NCBI GenBank assembly: GCA_038259455.1
Contig: JBBSOT010000386.1
Span: forward strand, 1-5,094
Direction of reading: 5' to 3'
DNA length: 5,094 nt
DNA from: CAMYMG01 sp038259455
GTDB taxonomy: Bacteria > Pseudomonadota > Alphaproteobacteria > Rhizobiales > Rhizobiaceae
Part shown: positions 1-5,094 of the stretch, piece by piece
Layout of the letters: every line of letters begins with the position of its first letter
Position numbering within the stretch: position 1 is the stretch's first letter
The notes under the pieces: generated by a model
Told to the model about the DNA's origin: nothing
What the model saw: only the letters and a program-made list of their open reading frames with translations
The model's database searches: none
Program-made: the position numbers and the translations under genes

Positions 1-41
1 AGGGCGAAGACTGAAAGCGCAAGGAAGATGTCGAGGGACAT
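1..41 (-). CDS. 5' end of a membrane protein gene, possibly LysE/RhtB-family exporter (cut by window edge)
   Basis: An ATG at 41-39 begins MSLDIFLALSVFA, which then runs off the left edge. It lies only 26 bases after the ilvH stop codon on the same strand, so it is probably co-transcribed with ilvIH. The visible residues are hydrophobic after a single acidic residue, as in a first transmembrane helix. From memory, many LysE/RhtB amino acid exporters begin in this way before a TPGPN motif, but that motif would lie outside the window. A GGGG run just before the ATG is at most a weak ribosome binding site. Thirteen codons are too few for a firm call. That it is a real gene start is moderately likely; the family is a guess. 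Confidence 0.45.
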   Translation of the reverse strand, partial: MSLDIFLALSVFA

Positions 42-67
42 GGCCCCGGTTCGATCGGTGCGGGCTC

Positions 68-640
68 CTACATCCCCTGCGGGCCGCGGTTCATCGCCGC
101 CACACCGGTGCGGCAAACCTCGACCAGGCCGAGCGGTTTCATGATGGCGATGAACTGCTCGACCTTCGATACCTTGCCGGTGATCTCGAAGATGAAGTGC
201 TCGGTATTGGCGTCGATGACGCTGGCGCGGAACGCGTCGGCCAGTCGCAACGCCTCGACCCGGTCGTCGCCGGTACCAGAGACCTTGACCAGCGCCAGTT
301 CGCGCGCCAGCGGTGATTGCTGGCCAAGTTCCTCGGCCATCACCGACAGGTCGACGACGCGATGCACAGGCACGATGCGCTCAAGCTGGTGTTTGATCTG
401 CTCAAGCACATGCGGCGTGCCGCGGGTCACGATGGTGATGCGCGACAGGTGCTTCTCATGTTCGGTTTCCGAGACCGTGAGACTTTCGATGTTGTAACCG
501 CGCCCCGAAAACAGGCCGATGACGCGCGCCAGAACCCCCGGCTCGTTGTCGACCAGAATGGAAAGCGTGTGATTTTCCGGCTTTTCGGTCTCCTTGGCGA
601 TGAAATAGGCCGATCCGGTTGGTTGAAGCTGTGCGTTCAT
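68..640 (-). CDS. ilvH: Acetolactate synthase small (regulatory) subunit
   Basis: This is the 190-residue regulatory subunit of acetohydroxyacid synthase. It binds the catalytic subunit, raises its activity, and confers feedback inhibition by valine in the cytoplasm. Residues about 24-97 form an N-terminal ACT domain, including VDNEPGVLARVIGLF and GYNIESLTV. Residues about 110-182 are the C-terminal small-subunit domain (RELALVKV, FEITGKVSKVEQFI). Asn32, Gly35 and Asn50 line up at a constant offset of 21 with E. coli IlvH Asn11, Gly14 and Asn29, which are known to matter for valine sensitivity, so the enzyme is expected to be valine-inhibited. The length is slightly above the E. coli protein because of an N-terminal extension of about 20 residues. 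The ATG start is 63 bases after the ilvI stop; only a weak GAACGAG element precedes it at about 9 bases. The stop codon is TAG. The next gene follows closely, which suggests one operon. Confidence 0.97.
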   Translation of the reverse strand: MNAQLQPTGSAYFIAKETEKPENHTLSILVDNEPGVLARVIGLFSGRGYNIESLTVSETEHEKHLSRITIVTRGTPHVLEQIKHQLERIVPVHRVVDLSVMAEELGQQSPLARELALVKVSGTGDDRVEALRLADAFRASVIDANTEHFIFEITGKVSKVEQFIAIMKPLGLVEVCRTGVAAMNRGPQGM

Positions 641-673
641 GGCTTGAATCTCGTTCTGAGAGGTCTGCTCTAA

Positions 674-690
674 GCCGCTGCTTTGGCGGC
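674..690 (-). other. Short hairpin in the ilvI-ilvH gap
   Basis: On the minus strand GCCGC, a 7-base loop and GCGGC can form a 5-bp stem between the ilvI stop and the ilvH start. No T-run follows, so it is not an intrinsic terminator. It could affect mRNA stability or subunit stoichiometry, or be chance in GC-rich DNA. Confidence 0.25.
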
Positions 691-703
691 ATTGTCGGGT
701 CGG

Positions 704-2485
704 CTAGACGAGTTCCCTGCCCTTGGCGTCGATGGCGTTGGCAACAACTTCGTCGGTTGCCTCGTCAGGCAGAAGCATCTCGTTATGCGCCTTGCCGGAC
801 GGGATCATCGGGAAGCAATTGGCCAGCGAAACGACGCGGCAGTCGAAGATCACCGGTTTCTTCACCTCGATCATCTCCTTGATCGCGGCATCCAGATCGC
901 CCGGTTTCTCGCAGCGTATGCCGTGGCCGCCATAGGCTTCCGCCAGCTTGACGAAATCGGGCATTGCCTCGGTGTAGGAATGCGACAGCCGGTTGCCATG
1001 CAGCAATTGCTGCCACTGGCGCACCATGCCCATGTACTGGTTGTTGAGGATGAAGATCTTGATCGGCGCGTCATACTGCACCGCGCAGCTCATCTCCTGC
1101 ATCGTCATCTGCACGGAAGCATCGCCGGCAATGTCGATGACCAGCGCGTCCGGGTGTGCGATCTGCACGCCAAGGGCCGCCGGCAGGCCGTAGCCCATCG
1201 TGCCAAGCCCGCCCGAGGTCATCCAGCGGTTGGGCTTGTCGAAATGGAAATGCTGCGCCGCCCACATCTGGTGCTGGCCGACCTCGGTGGTGATGTAGGT
1301 GTCCTTGCCCCTGGTCGCTTCGTAAAGCCGCTCTATCGCGTATTGCGGCATGATCACATCGCTGTTTGGCGTGTAGGCGAGGGAATCACGGGCCCGCCAT
1401 TTGGCGACCTGCTCCCACCACGGGTGAAGCAGCTTCTTGTCGGTCTTGACGGTTGCCCGCCACAGCCGAACCATGTCTTCGAGCACACGCCCGACATCGC
1501 CGATGATTGGCACGTCGGCGCGCACGTTCTTGTTGATCGAGGATGGATCGATGTCGATGTGGATCTTCTTCGAGTTGGGGGAGAAGGCGTCGAGCCGGCC
1601 GGTGATGCGATCGTCGAAGCGCGCGCCGACACACACCATGACGTCGCAATCATGCATCGCCATGTTGGCCTCGTATGTGCCGTGCATTCCCAGCATGCCC
1701 ATCCAGTTCTTGCCGCTCGCCGGATAGGCGCCAAGCCCCATCAGCGTCGAGGTGATCGGAAATCCGGTGAGTTCAACCAGTTCGCGCAGCAGCTGGCTGG
1801 CTTCGGGGCCGGAATTGATGACACCGCCGCCCGAATAGATGATCGGCCGCTTGGCGCCCGCCATCAGTTCGACCGCCGCCTTGATCTGGTTGAGGTCGCC
1901 CTGGACCGTCGGCTGGTAGCTGGTGCGTGGCGCCGTCAGCGGTGGCGTGTAGATGCCCTTGGCGAACTGAACATCTTTCGGGATATCGACGACAACCGGT
2001 CCCGGCCGGCCTGTGGTTGCGATATGGAACGCCTCGTGAATGGTGGCTGCGAGCTTGTTGACGTCCTTGACCAGCCAGTTGTGCTTGGTACAGGGCCGCG
2101 TGATGCCGACCGTGTCGCATTCCTGGAACGCGTCGGAGCCGATCAGCGAGGTCGGAACCTGACCTGTCAGGCAGACCAGCGGAATGGAATCCATCAGCGC
2201 ATCCTGCAGCGGCGTGACAGCATTGGTTGCGCCGGGCCCGGACGTGACCAGCATGACGCCGGGCCTTCCGGTCGAGCGTGCATAGCCTTCCGCCGCATGG
2301 CCGGCGCCCTGCTCGTGGCGAACCAGTATGTGCTGGACCGCATCCTGCTGGAAAAGCTCGTCATAAATCGGCAGAACGGCGCCGCCCGGATAGCCGAAGA
2401 GGTGCAGGACGCCATTGTCCTTCAATGCCTGCACTACCATTTCCGCGCCGGTCATCTCGCGCTGTTCGTACTGTCCATGGCTCAT
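704..2485 (-). CDS. ilvI: Acetolactate synthase large (catalytic) subunit, biosynthetic type
   Basis: This 593-residue ThDP-dependent enzyme condenses two pyruvates to 2-acetolactate, or pyruvate with 2-oxobutyrate to 2-aceto-2-hydroxybutyrate. These are the first common steps of valine/leucine and isoleucine synthesis. The three domains are all present. The N-terminal ThDP domain holds FGYPGGAVLPIYDEL and the catalytic Glu58 in RHEQGAGHAAEGYA. The central FAD-binding domain spans about residues 195-335 (GMHGTYEAN, GARFDDRITGRL). The C-terminal ThDP/Mg domain has GDA at 454-456 and NN at 481-482; GDA in place of GDG is, from memory, usual in alphaproteobacterial enzymes. Pro111 (GQVPTSLIG) and Trp491 (RQWQ) match positions that, when changed, give herbicide resistance in plant and yeast enzymes. 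The ATG at 2485 is preferred: GGAAA sits 7 bases upstream and the length is typical. An in-frame TTG at 2548 lies directly behind the attenuator T-run with no room for a ribosome site, and an ATG at 2455 is also possible. Many rhizobial annotations call this gene ilvB. Confidence 0.97.
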   Translation of the reverse strand: MSHGQYEQREMTGAEMVVQALKDNGVLHLFGYPGGAVLPIYDELFQQDAVQHILVRHEQGAGHAAEGYARSTGRPGVMLVTSGPGATNAVTPLQDALMDSIPLVCLTGQVPTSLIGSDAFQECDTVGITRPCTKHNWLVKDVNKLAATIHEAFHIATTGRPGPVVVDIPKDVQFAKGIYTPPLTAPRTSYQPTVQGDLNQIKAAVELMAGAKRPIIYSGGGVINSGPEASQLLRELVELTGFPITSTLMGLGAYPASGKNWMGMLGMHGTYEANMAMHDCDVMVCVGARFDDRITGRLDAFSPNSKKIHIDIDPSSINKNVRADVPIIGDVGRVLEDMVRLWRATVKTDKKLLHPWWEQVAKWRARDSLAYTPNSDVIMPQYAIERLYEATRGKDTYITTEVGQHQMWAAQHFHFDKPNRWMTSGGLGTMGYGLPAALGVQIAHPDALVIDIAGDASVQMTMQEMSCAVQYDAPIKIFILNNQYMGMVRQWQQLLHGNRLSHSYTEAMPDFVKLAEAYGGHGIRCEKPGDLDAAIKEMIEVKKPVIFDCRVVSLANCFPMIPSGKAHNEMLLPDEATDEVVANAIDAKGRELV

Positions 2486-2549
2486 CGGTCGGTTTCCGTT
2501 TTCGCTTCGCCTACTGGCGTTGTTGTTCGTTAGTCCAGTGTCGGGCAAT

Positions 2550-2571
2550 AAAAAAGGCCCCCGAAGGAGCC
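2550..2571 (-). terminator. Intrinsic terminator of the ilvI attenuator
   Basis: The minus strand reads GGCTCC-TTCG-GGGGCC followed by six T. That gives a 6-bp stem with one G-U pair, closed by a stable UUCG tetraloop. It lies 34 bases after the leader-peptide stop and 64 bases before the ilvI ATG, which is where an attenuator must be. It would stop transcription when branched-chain aminoacyl-tRNA is plentiful. No gene ends immediately upstream except the leader ORF, so a regulatory role is more likely than simple gene-end termination. Confidence 0.9.
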
Positions 2572-2579
2572 TGTGTCTT

Positions 2580-2627
2580 GCGCATGGGAGGATTTCGCCT
2601 GGCGGTTACACCGCCTTGCCCACGCGC
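2580..2627 (-). promoter_or_regulatory. Nested stem-loops of the attenuator (5' of the terminator)
   Basis: In the minus-strand RNA, GCGCGUGGG (2627-2619) can pair with CCCAUGCGC (2588-2580) over 9 bp with one G-U. Inside it, GGCGGU-GUA-ACCGCC (2615-2601) forms a perfect 6-bp hairpin whose loop and 3' arm contain the leader stop codon UAA. A ribosome reaching the stop would melt both; one stalled on the Ile-Leu-Val-Val codons would cover mainly the 5' arm of the outer stem. Two pairings could act as antiterminators. GAAGGCGC (2631-2624) with GCUCCUUC (2570-2563) makes 7 of 8 pairs and blocks the terminator 5' arm. CCUCC (2591-2587) with GGGGG (2562-2558) blocks its 3' arm. The pairings are visible; which one operates is inference. 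Confidence 0.7.
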
Positions 2628-2659
2628 CTTCCTACCACGAGAATGCTTATCTTTTTCAT
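2606..2659 (-). CDS. ilvI leader peptide (attenuator peptide, 17 aa)
   Basis: The ORF reads MKKISILVVGRRVGKAV followed by TAA. Seven of its 17 residues are branched-chain (Ile4, Ile6, Leu7, Val8, Val9, Val13, Val17), with Ile-Leu-Val-Val in one run. It sits between a promoter and an intrinsic terminator directly ahead of ilvIH, the standard layout for ribosome-mediated attenuation. Shortage of charged Ile, Leu or Val tRNA would stall the ribosome and let transcription continue into ilvI. Codons ATA (Ile4) and GTA (Val9) are the kind expected to be rare in such GC-rich DNA, which would sharpen the response. No Shine-Dalgarno sequence precedes the ATG, and the predicted -10 box ends only 8 bases before it, so translation may start on a leaderless transcript as is known for trpL of Sinorhizobium meliloti. 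The peptide itself probably has no other role. The ORF is easily missed by gene finders because of its size. Confidence 0.9.
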   Translation of the reverse strand: MKKISILVVGRRVGKAV

Positions 2660-2667
2660 CGCCGCGG

Positions 2668-2697
2668 ACCATAAGGGCGTATGACGCCTCAAGTCAA
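2668..2697 (-). promoter_or_regulatory. Sigma70-type promoter of the ilvI leader
   Basis: On the minus strand TTGACT (2697-2692) is a strong -35 match. An 18-base spacer leads to TATGGT (2673-2668), a 4-of-6 match to TATAAT; shifting by one base gives TTATGG with a 17-base spacer. The expected transcription start is about 2661-2659, at or within two bases of the leader-peptide ATG. AT-rich sequence (TCGAAATATCCATT) lies just upstream. Confidence 0.65.
2676..2688. promoter_or_regulatory. Inverted repeat inside the ilv promoter spacer
   Basis: GGCGT-ATG-ACGCC is a perfect 5+5 inverted repeat between the proposed -35 and -10 boxes. A dimeric regulator bound here would block RNA polymerase. It may also be chance; no known binding site is matched. 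Confidence 0.3.
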
Positions 2698-2712
2698 ATG
2701 GATATTTCGATG

Positions 2713-2729
2713 GCTGGTGTCACGCCAGC
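2713..2729. promoter_or_regulatory. Inverted repeat upstream of the ilv promoter
   Basis: GCTGGTGT-C-ACGCCAGC has half-sites GCTGGTGT and ACGCCAGC that are complementary in 7 of 8 positions. Its centre is about 62 bases upstream of the predicted ilv leader start, a usual place for an activator site, and about 147 bases before the start of the divergent ATPase gene. No T-run follows on either strand, so a terminator role is unlikely. The cognate protein is unknown. Confidence 0.35.
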
Positions 2730-2867
2730 GAAAGACCGCATGTGCCCCGATTTCCACGGATCGTTACACTTGTAGCAATCACATTAGGAGCGGGTGAACC
2801 AAACACCCTCACCCCACCTTAACCGCGGCTTGCTAGCGTACGGCCAGTGGACAGGGAAATGCGCGAA

Positions 2868-4694
2868 ATGTACGTATCCGATACCTCAATCGGCGAGACA
2901 ACGTCCCAGGAACGCCGCGACGAACACCAGAACAAGGCAAGGACGATTGGCAATGTCGTGCGTTGTGACGGCGCACGCGCCACGATCGCCGCGTTCGCCG
3001 ATGGTGACGCTACATCTCCCGCCGGCCTGTGGACTGTCGGTCGAATGATCTCGATCAATCTTGGCATGGCGCGTACCGTCGGGCTCGTCTATGCGATCGG
3101 CAAGTCTGATCTTTTCTGGACCGATGGCGAGCCAAACGCCATTGAGGTCAGCATCGAGCTCATCGGCGAGGTCCGCGATCTCGACGGTTCGGGCAAGCCG
3201 GTCTTCGACCGCGGCGTCACGATCTATCCGCATATCGGCGCCGTCGCGCATCGCATTCGCAGCGCCGACCTGCAGGCCGTCTATGATCTGGCAGGCCGCC
3301 CATCCGTTTCCATTGGCGAACTCTCGCAGGACGCCGATATCGACGCGCGCATTGCCATCAACGACACGCTGGCCCGCCATTTTGCCGTTGTCGGGACGAC
3401 AGGCGTCGGCAAATCGACCGCTGTATCGCTGCTGATGCGCAAGGCAATCGAGGCGCGGCCCGACCTGCGCATCCTGATCCTTGACCCTCACAATGAATTC
3501 GCCGCATCGTTGCCTGAATACTGCGTGCGCATCGACTCCAGTTCGCTCGACCTGCCCTTCTGGATGTTCCGGCTGGAGGAGCTGACCGAGGTGCTGTTTC
3601 GCGGTCGCGAAAACGTGCCGGAAGAAATCGACATCCTGCGCGACCTCATTCCGGCAGCCAAGAATCTCTACCGCAACCCGGCGGCCGGGGCGTTCCTGCG
3701 CCGCGGCGTCGATGCGCTGACCGCCGATACGCCCGTTCCCTATCGCATGGCCGATCTCATCAAGCTGGTCGACGAGCGAATGGGGCTGCTCGACAGCAAG
3801 GTTGACCGGCCGATCCTGAAATCGCTGAGGACACGGATCGAGTCCGCGGTCAGCGACCCGCGCTACCGCTTCATGTTCAACTCGCGCCTGATCGAGGACA
3901 CCATCCACGAGACGATCGGCAAGATCTTCCGCGTGCCGCACGAAGGCAGGCCCGTCACCTGCTTCGAAATGGCCGGCATGCCCTCGGAAGTCGTCAACTC
4001 CGTCTGCTCGGTGCTCGCGCGCCTGGCTTTCGACCTGGCACTGTGGAGCGAAGGAAAACTCAAGCTGCTGGTGCTGTGCGAAGAGGCGCATCGCTATATG
4101 CCGGCCGATGCCCGGCTGGGCTTCGCGCCGACCCGGCACGCTTTGTCACGCATTGCCAAGGAAGGCCGGAAATACGGCTGCTACCTTGGCGTCGTAACCC
4201 AGCGGCCCGGCGAACTCGACCCGACGATCCTGTCACAATGCTCGACCTTTTTTGCCATGCGCCTCGCCAATGAGCATGACCAGGCCATCATCCGCTCGGC
4301 CATCGCCGACTCTTCGGCGTCGAGCCTGGCCTTTCTCTCGTCCATGGGACAGCGCGAGGCAATTGCCTTTGGCGAAGGCGTCGCGACCACCATGCGGCTG
4401 AAATTCGAGCGCGTCGAAGCCGCGCTGATACCGGGCGCCACGCAGCGCCTGGAAGACAGCCAGGACAACGGATCGGGCAATGAGGTCGACCTGGTGACGA
4501 TTGTCGAGCGCCTGAGGAACGTGCCCAAGCCACAATCGAGTTCCGGCTTCACGGAGCCTGTCAGCCCGCAGCTGCAGCCCGGCGATCCAGGCTATCGAAA
4601 GCCGGAAATGCCGGCGCCCAGGCCGGTGCCCAATCAGGATGACATCGATTTCGGCTACGGGCTGAAGCCCGGCAAGTTCGGTTCGCGGAGCTAA
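2868..4694 (+). CDS. HerA-like (DUF87) P-loop ATPase with HAS-barrel region
   Basis: The 608-residue protein belongs to the HerA/FtsK superfamily of hexameric DNA-translocating ATPases. Residues about 26-115 fit an N-terminal HAS-barrel (TIGNVVRCDGARATIAAF, WTVGRMISINLG). Walker A is GTTGVGKST at 176-184, and ILDPHNEF at about 204-211 is the conserved strand after it. A Walker B-type strand LLVLCEEAHRYMP carries the catalytic Glu at about 406; CEEAH replaces the archaeal DEAH. SRIAKEGRKYG at 427-437 and TQRPGELDP at 444-452 match the arginine-finger and sensor region of HerA. From about residue 553 the tail is Pro/Gly-rich and probably disordered. The start was chosen at ATG 2868 because AGGGA (2853-2857) lies 10 bases upstream; in-frame GTG 2847 and ATG 2859 are alternatives, and a TAA at 2820 limits extension. 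Archaeal HerA works with NurA in end resection, and bacterial relatives occur in phage defence, but no nuclease or effector gene is adjacent, so the role here is unknown. It is divergent from ilvI and convergent with the next gene. Confidence 0.92.
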   Translation: MYVSDTSIGETTSQERRDEHQNKARTIGNVVRCDGARATIAAFADGDATSPAGLWTVGRMISINLGMARTVGLVYAIGKSDLFWTDGEPNAIEVSIELIGEVRDLDGSGKPVFDRGVTIYPHIGAVAHRIRSADLQAVYDLAGRPSVSIGELSQDADIDARIAINDTLARHFAVVGTTGVGKSTAVSLLMRKAIEARPDLRILILDPHNEFAASLPEYCVRIDSSSLDLPFWMFRLEELTEVLFRGRENVPEEIDILRDLIPAAKNLYRNPAAGAFLRRGVDALTADTPVPYRMADLIKLVDERMGLLDSKVDRPILKSLRTRIESAVSDPRYRFMFNSRLIEDTIHETIGKIFRVPHEGRPVTCFEMAGMPSEVVNSVCSVLARLAFDLALWSEGKLKLLVLCEEAHRYMPADARLGFAPTRHALSRIAKEGRKYGCYLGVVTQRPGELDPTILSQCSTFFAMRLANEHDQAIIRSAIADSSASSLAFLSSMGQREAIAFGEGVATTMRLKFERVEAALIPGATQRLEDSQDNGSGNEVDLVTIVERLRNVPKPQSSSGFTEPVSPQLQPGDPGYRKPEMPAPRPVPNQDDIDFGYGLKPGKFGSRS

Positions 4695-4768
4695 GTGCGA
4701 CGGCGGCGCGGATTGTCGTTGGACGCGCTATAGCTGCCTTGCGGTCGATGCGGGCAAGCCAGCCGAGA

Positions 4769-5094
4769 TCAACGCATGGATTTGCGCCAGCCGGCCTTGC
4801 GCGCCTCCGCTTCCGAACAAAACCAGCGCTCGCCCCATTTGGCCTGGATGCGGGTCTGGCTATAATACTCCTGCCCGGGCACGTGGTAGATACGTTCGCC
4901 GCTGTCGATGCTGACATTGCCTTTGATGTCACAACCCGAGCCAGATATCGACGCAGCAATGCCGTCCAGTGACATCTCGCCTGAGAAAAAGACCGATCCG
5001 GCCACTCCGGCCAGCAACATTGCGATCGGTGCCGTCAACACACTCAAAGGGCTTTTTGGGCGCGCATAATGTTTTGGGCGGCGGTGATAATATC
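4769..5094 (-). CDS. Small membrane-anchored protein with ExoI-type C-terminal ('sunset') domain, 5' end uncertain
   Basis: The frame ends in TGA at 4771-4769 and stays open to the right edge, so the gene probably starts outside the window. A TTG at 5047 (92 codons) and a GTG at 5041 are internal alternatives, but neither has a clear ribosome site. Just before the TTG the frame reads HYARPKSP, a basic stretch. Then follows a hydrophobic segment (LTAPIAMLLAGVAGSVFF), so it looks like a signal anchor with the C-terminus outside the cytoplasm. The conserved part is GCDIKGNVS, GERIYHVPG, YYSQTRI and GERWFCSEAEARKAGWR. Its two cysteines, residues 39 and 77 counted from the TTG, could form a disulfide. 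From memory the same block forms the C-terminus of rhizobial ExoI-like thermonuclease proteins and occurs alone in small rhizobial proteins labelled sunset-domain. No nuclease catalytic part is visible in the stretch present. Its biochemical function is not known to me. Confidence 0.75.
   Translation of the reverse strand, partial: YYHRRPKHYARPKSPLSVLTAPIAMLLAGVAGSVFFSGEMSLDGIAASISGSGCDIKGNVSIDSGERIYHVPGQEYYSQTRIQAKWGERWFCSEAEARKAGWRKSMR

Noticed and set aside
456..692. 78-codon minus-strand frame starting in the ilvI-ilvH gap
   Set aside because: Most of it overlaps ilvH in another frame and the product looks like an out-of-frame reading of the ACT domain.
683..2533. 616-codon open frame on the plus strand opposite ilvI
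   Set aside because: It is exactly antisense to a clear acetolactate synthase gene and its translation is rich in His, Arg and Asp with no recognisable domain. This is a usual shadow in GC-rich DNA.
2660..2672. Alternative leader-peptide start at the upstream ATG (13 bases before the chosen one)
   Set aside because: It is in a different frame and overlaps the predicted -10 box. The branched-chain-rich frame with its own stop before the terminator is clearly the better reading.
2761..2846. Plus-strand promoter for the HerA-like gene
   Set aside because: TTACAC and TTGTAG hexamers are present, but no -10 box at a suitable spacing could be defended.
2794..3048. 84-codon plus-strand frame with GTG start, AGGAG three bases before it and a CAKC motif
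   Set aside because: The ribosome-site spacing is too short and two thirds of the frame overlaps the ATPase gene in another frame. The composition is that of a shadow frame.
2886..4139. 417-codon minus-strand frame opposite the HerA-like ATPase
   Set aside because: It is fully antisense to a gene with intact ATPase motifs, with no family resemblance and no ribosome site seen.
4695..4768. Possible terminator in the convergent gap (CTTGC...GCAAG at about 4737-4757)
   Set aside because: The stem has only 5 bp with an 11-base loop and no T-run on either strand, so it is not convincing.
4866..4871. Plus-strand TATAAT resembling a -10 box (within GGCTATAATACTCC)
   Set aside because: It lies inside the coding sequence of the minus-strand small protein, has no good -35 partner, and no plus-strand gene follows.

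Overview
The window is GC-rich, densely coded chromosomal DNA that looks alphaproteobacterial, most likely Rhizobiales and perhaps a Mesorhizobium relative. The evidence is the sequence style of the acetolactate synthase subunits, a Rhizobiales-type Cys-Trp-rich small protein at the right edge, and a ribosome-dependent attenuator in front of ilvI. The genus is inferred from remembered protein similarity, not from a search.

Left half, minus strand, read from right to left. A promoter (about 2697-2668) leads almost directly into a 17-residue leader peptide, MKKISILVVGRRVGKAV (2659-2606). Next come nested hairpins and an intrinsic terminator (2571-2550), then ilvI/ilvB (2485-704, acetolactate synthase catalytic subunit), a 63-base gap, and ilvH (640-68, regulatory subunit). 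Only 26 bases further on is the first part of another reading frame (41-1), which looks like the start of a membrane protein, possibly a LysE/RhtB exporter. Together this is a branched-chain amino acid operon. Transcription would be controlled by attenuation at the leader, and enzyme activity by valine acting through IlvH.

Middle, 2660-2867. This is a divergent intergenic region. It holds the ilv promoter, two short inverted repeats that could be operators, and the poorly defined upstream region of the next gene.

Right half, plus strand. One large gene (2868-4694) encodes a HerA/FtsK-superfamily P-loop ATPase with an N-terminal HAS-barrel-like region and a proline-rich tail. No NurA-type nuclease or other partner lies next to it. 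A 74-base convergent gap without a convincing terminator follows. The last gene, on the minus strand (4769 to the right edge), is a small membrane-anchored protein with the GCxIKGN...GERIYH...GERWFCSEAEA signature. Its frame stays open to the window edge, so its start lies outside or is uncertain.

I see no tRNA, rRNA, CRISPR array, insertion sequence or prophage. The most interesting element is the apparently unannotated ilvI leader peptide and attenuator, including signs that the leader peptide is translated from a leaderless or nearly leaderless transcript.
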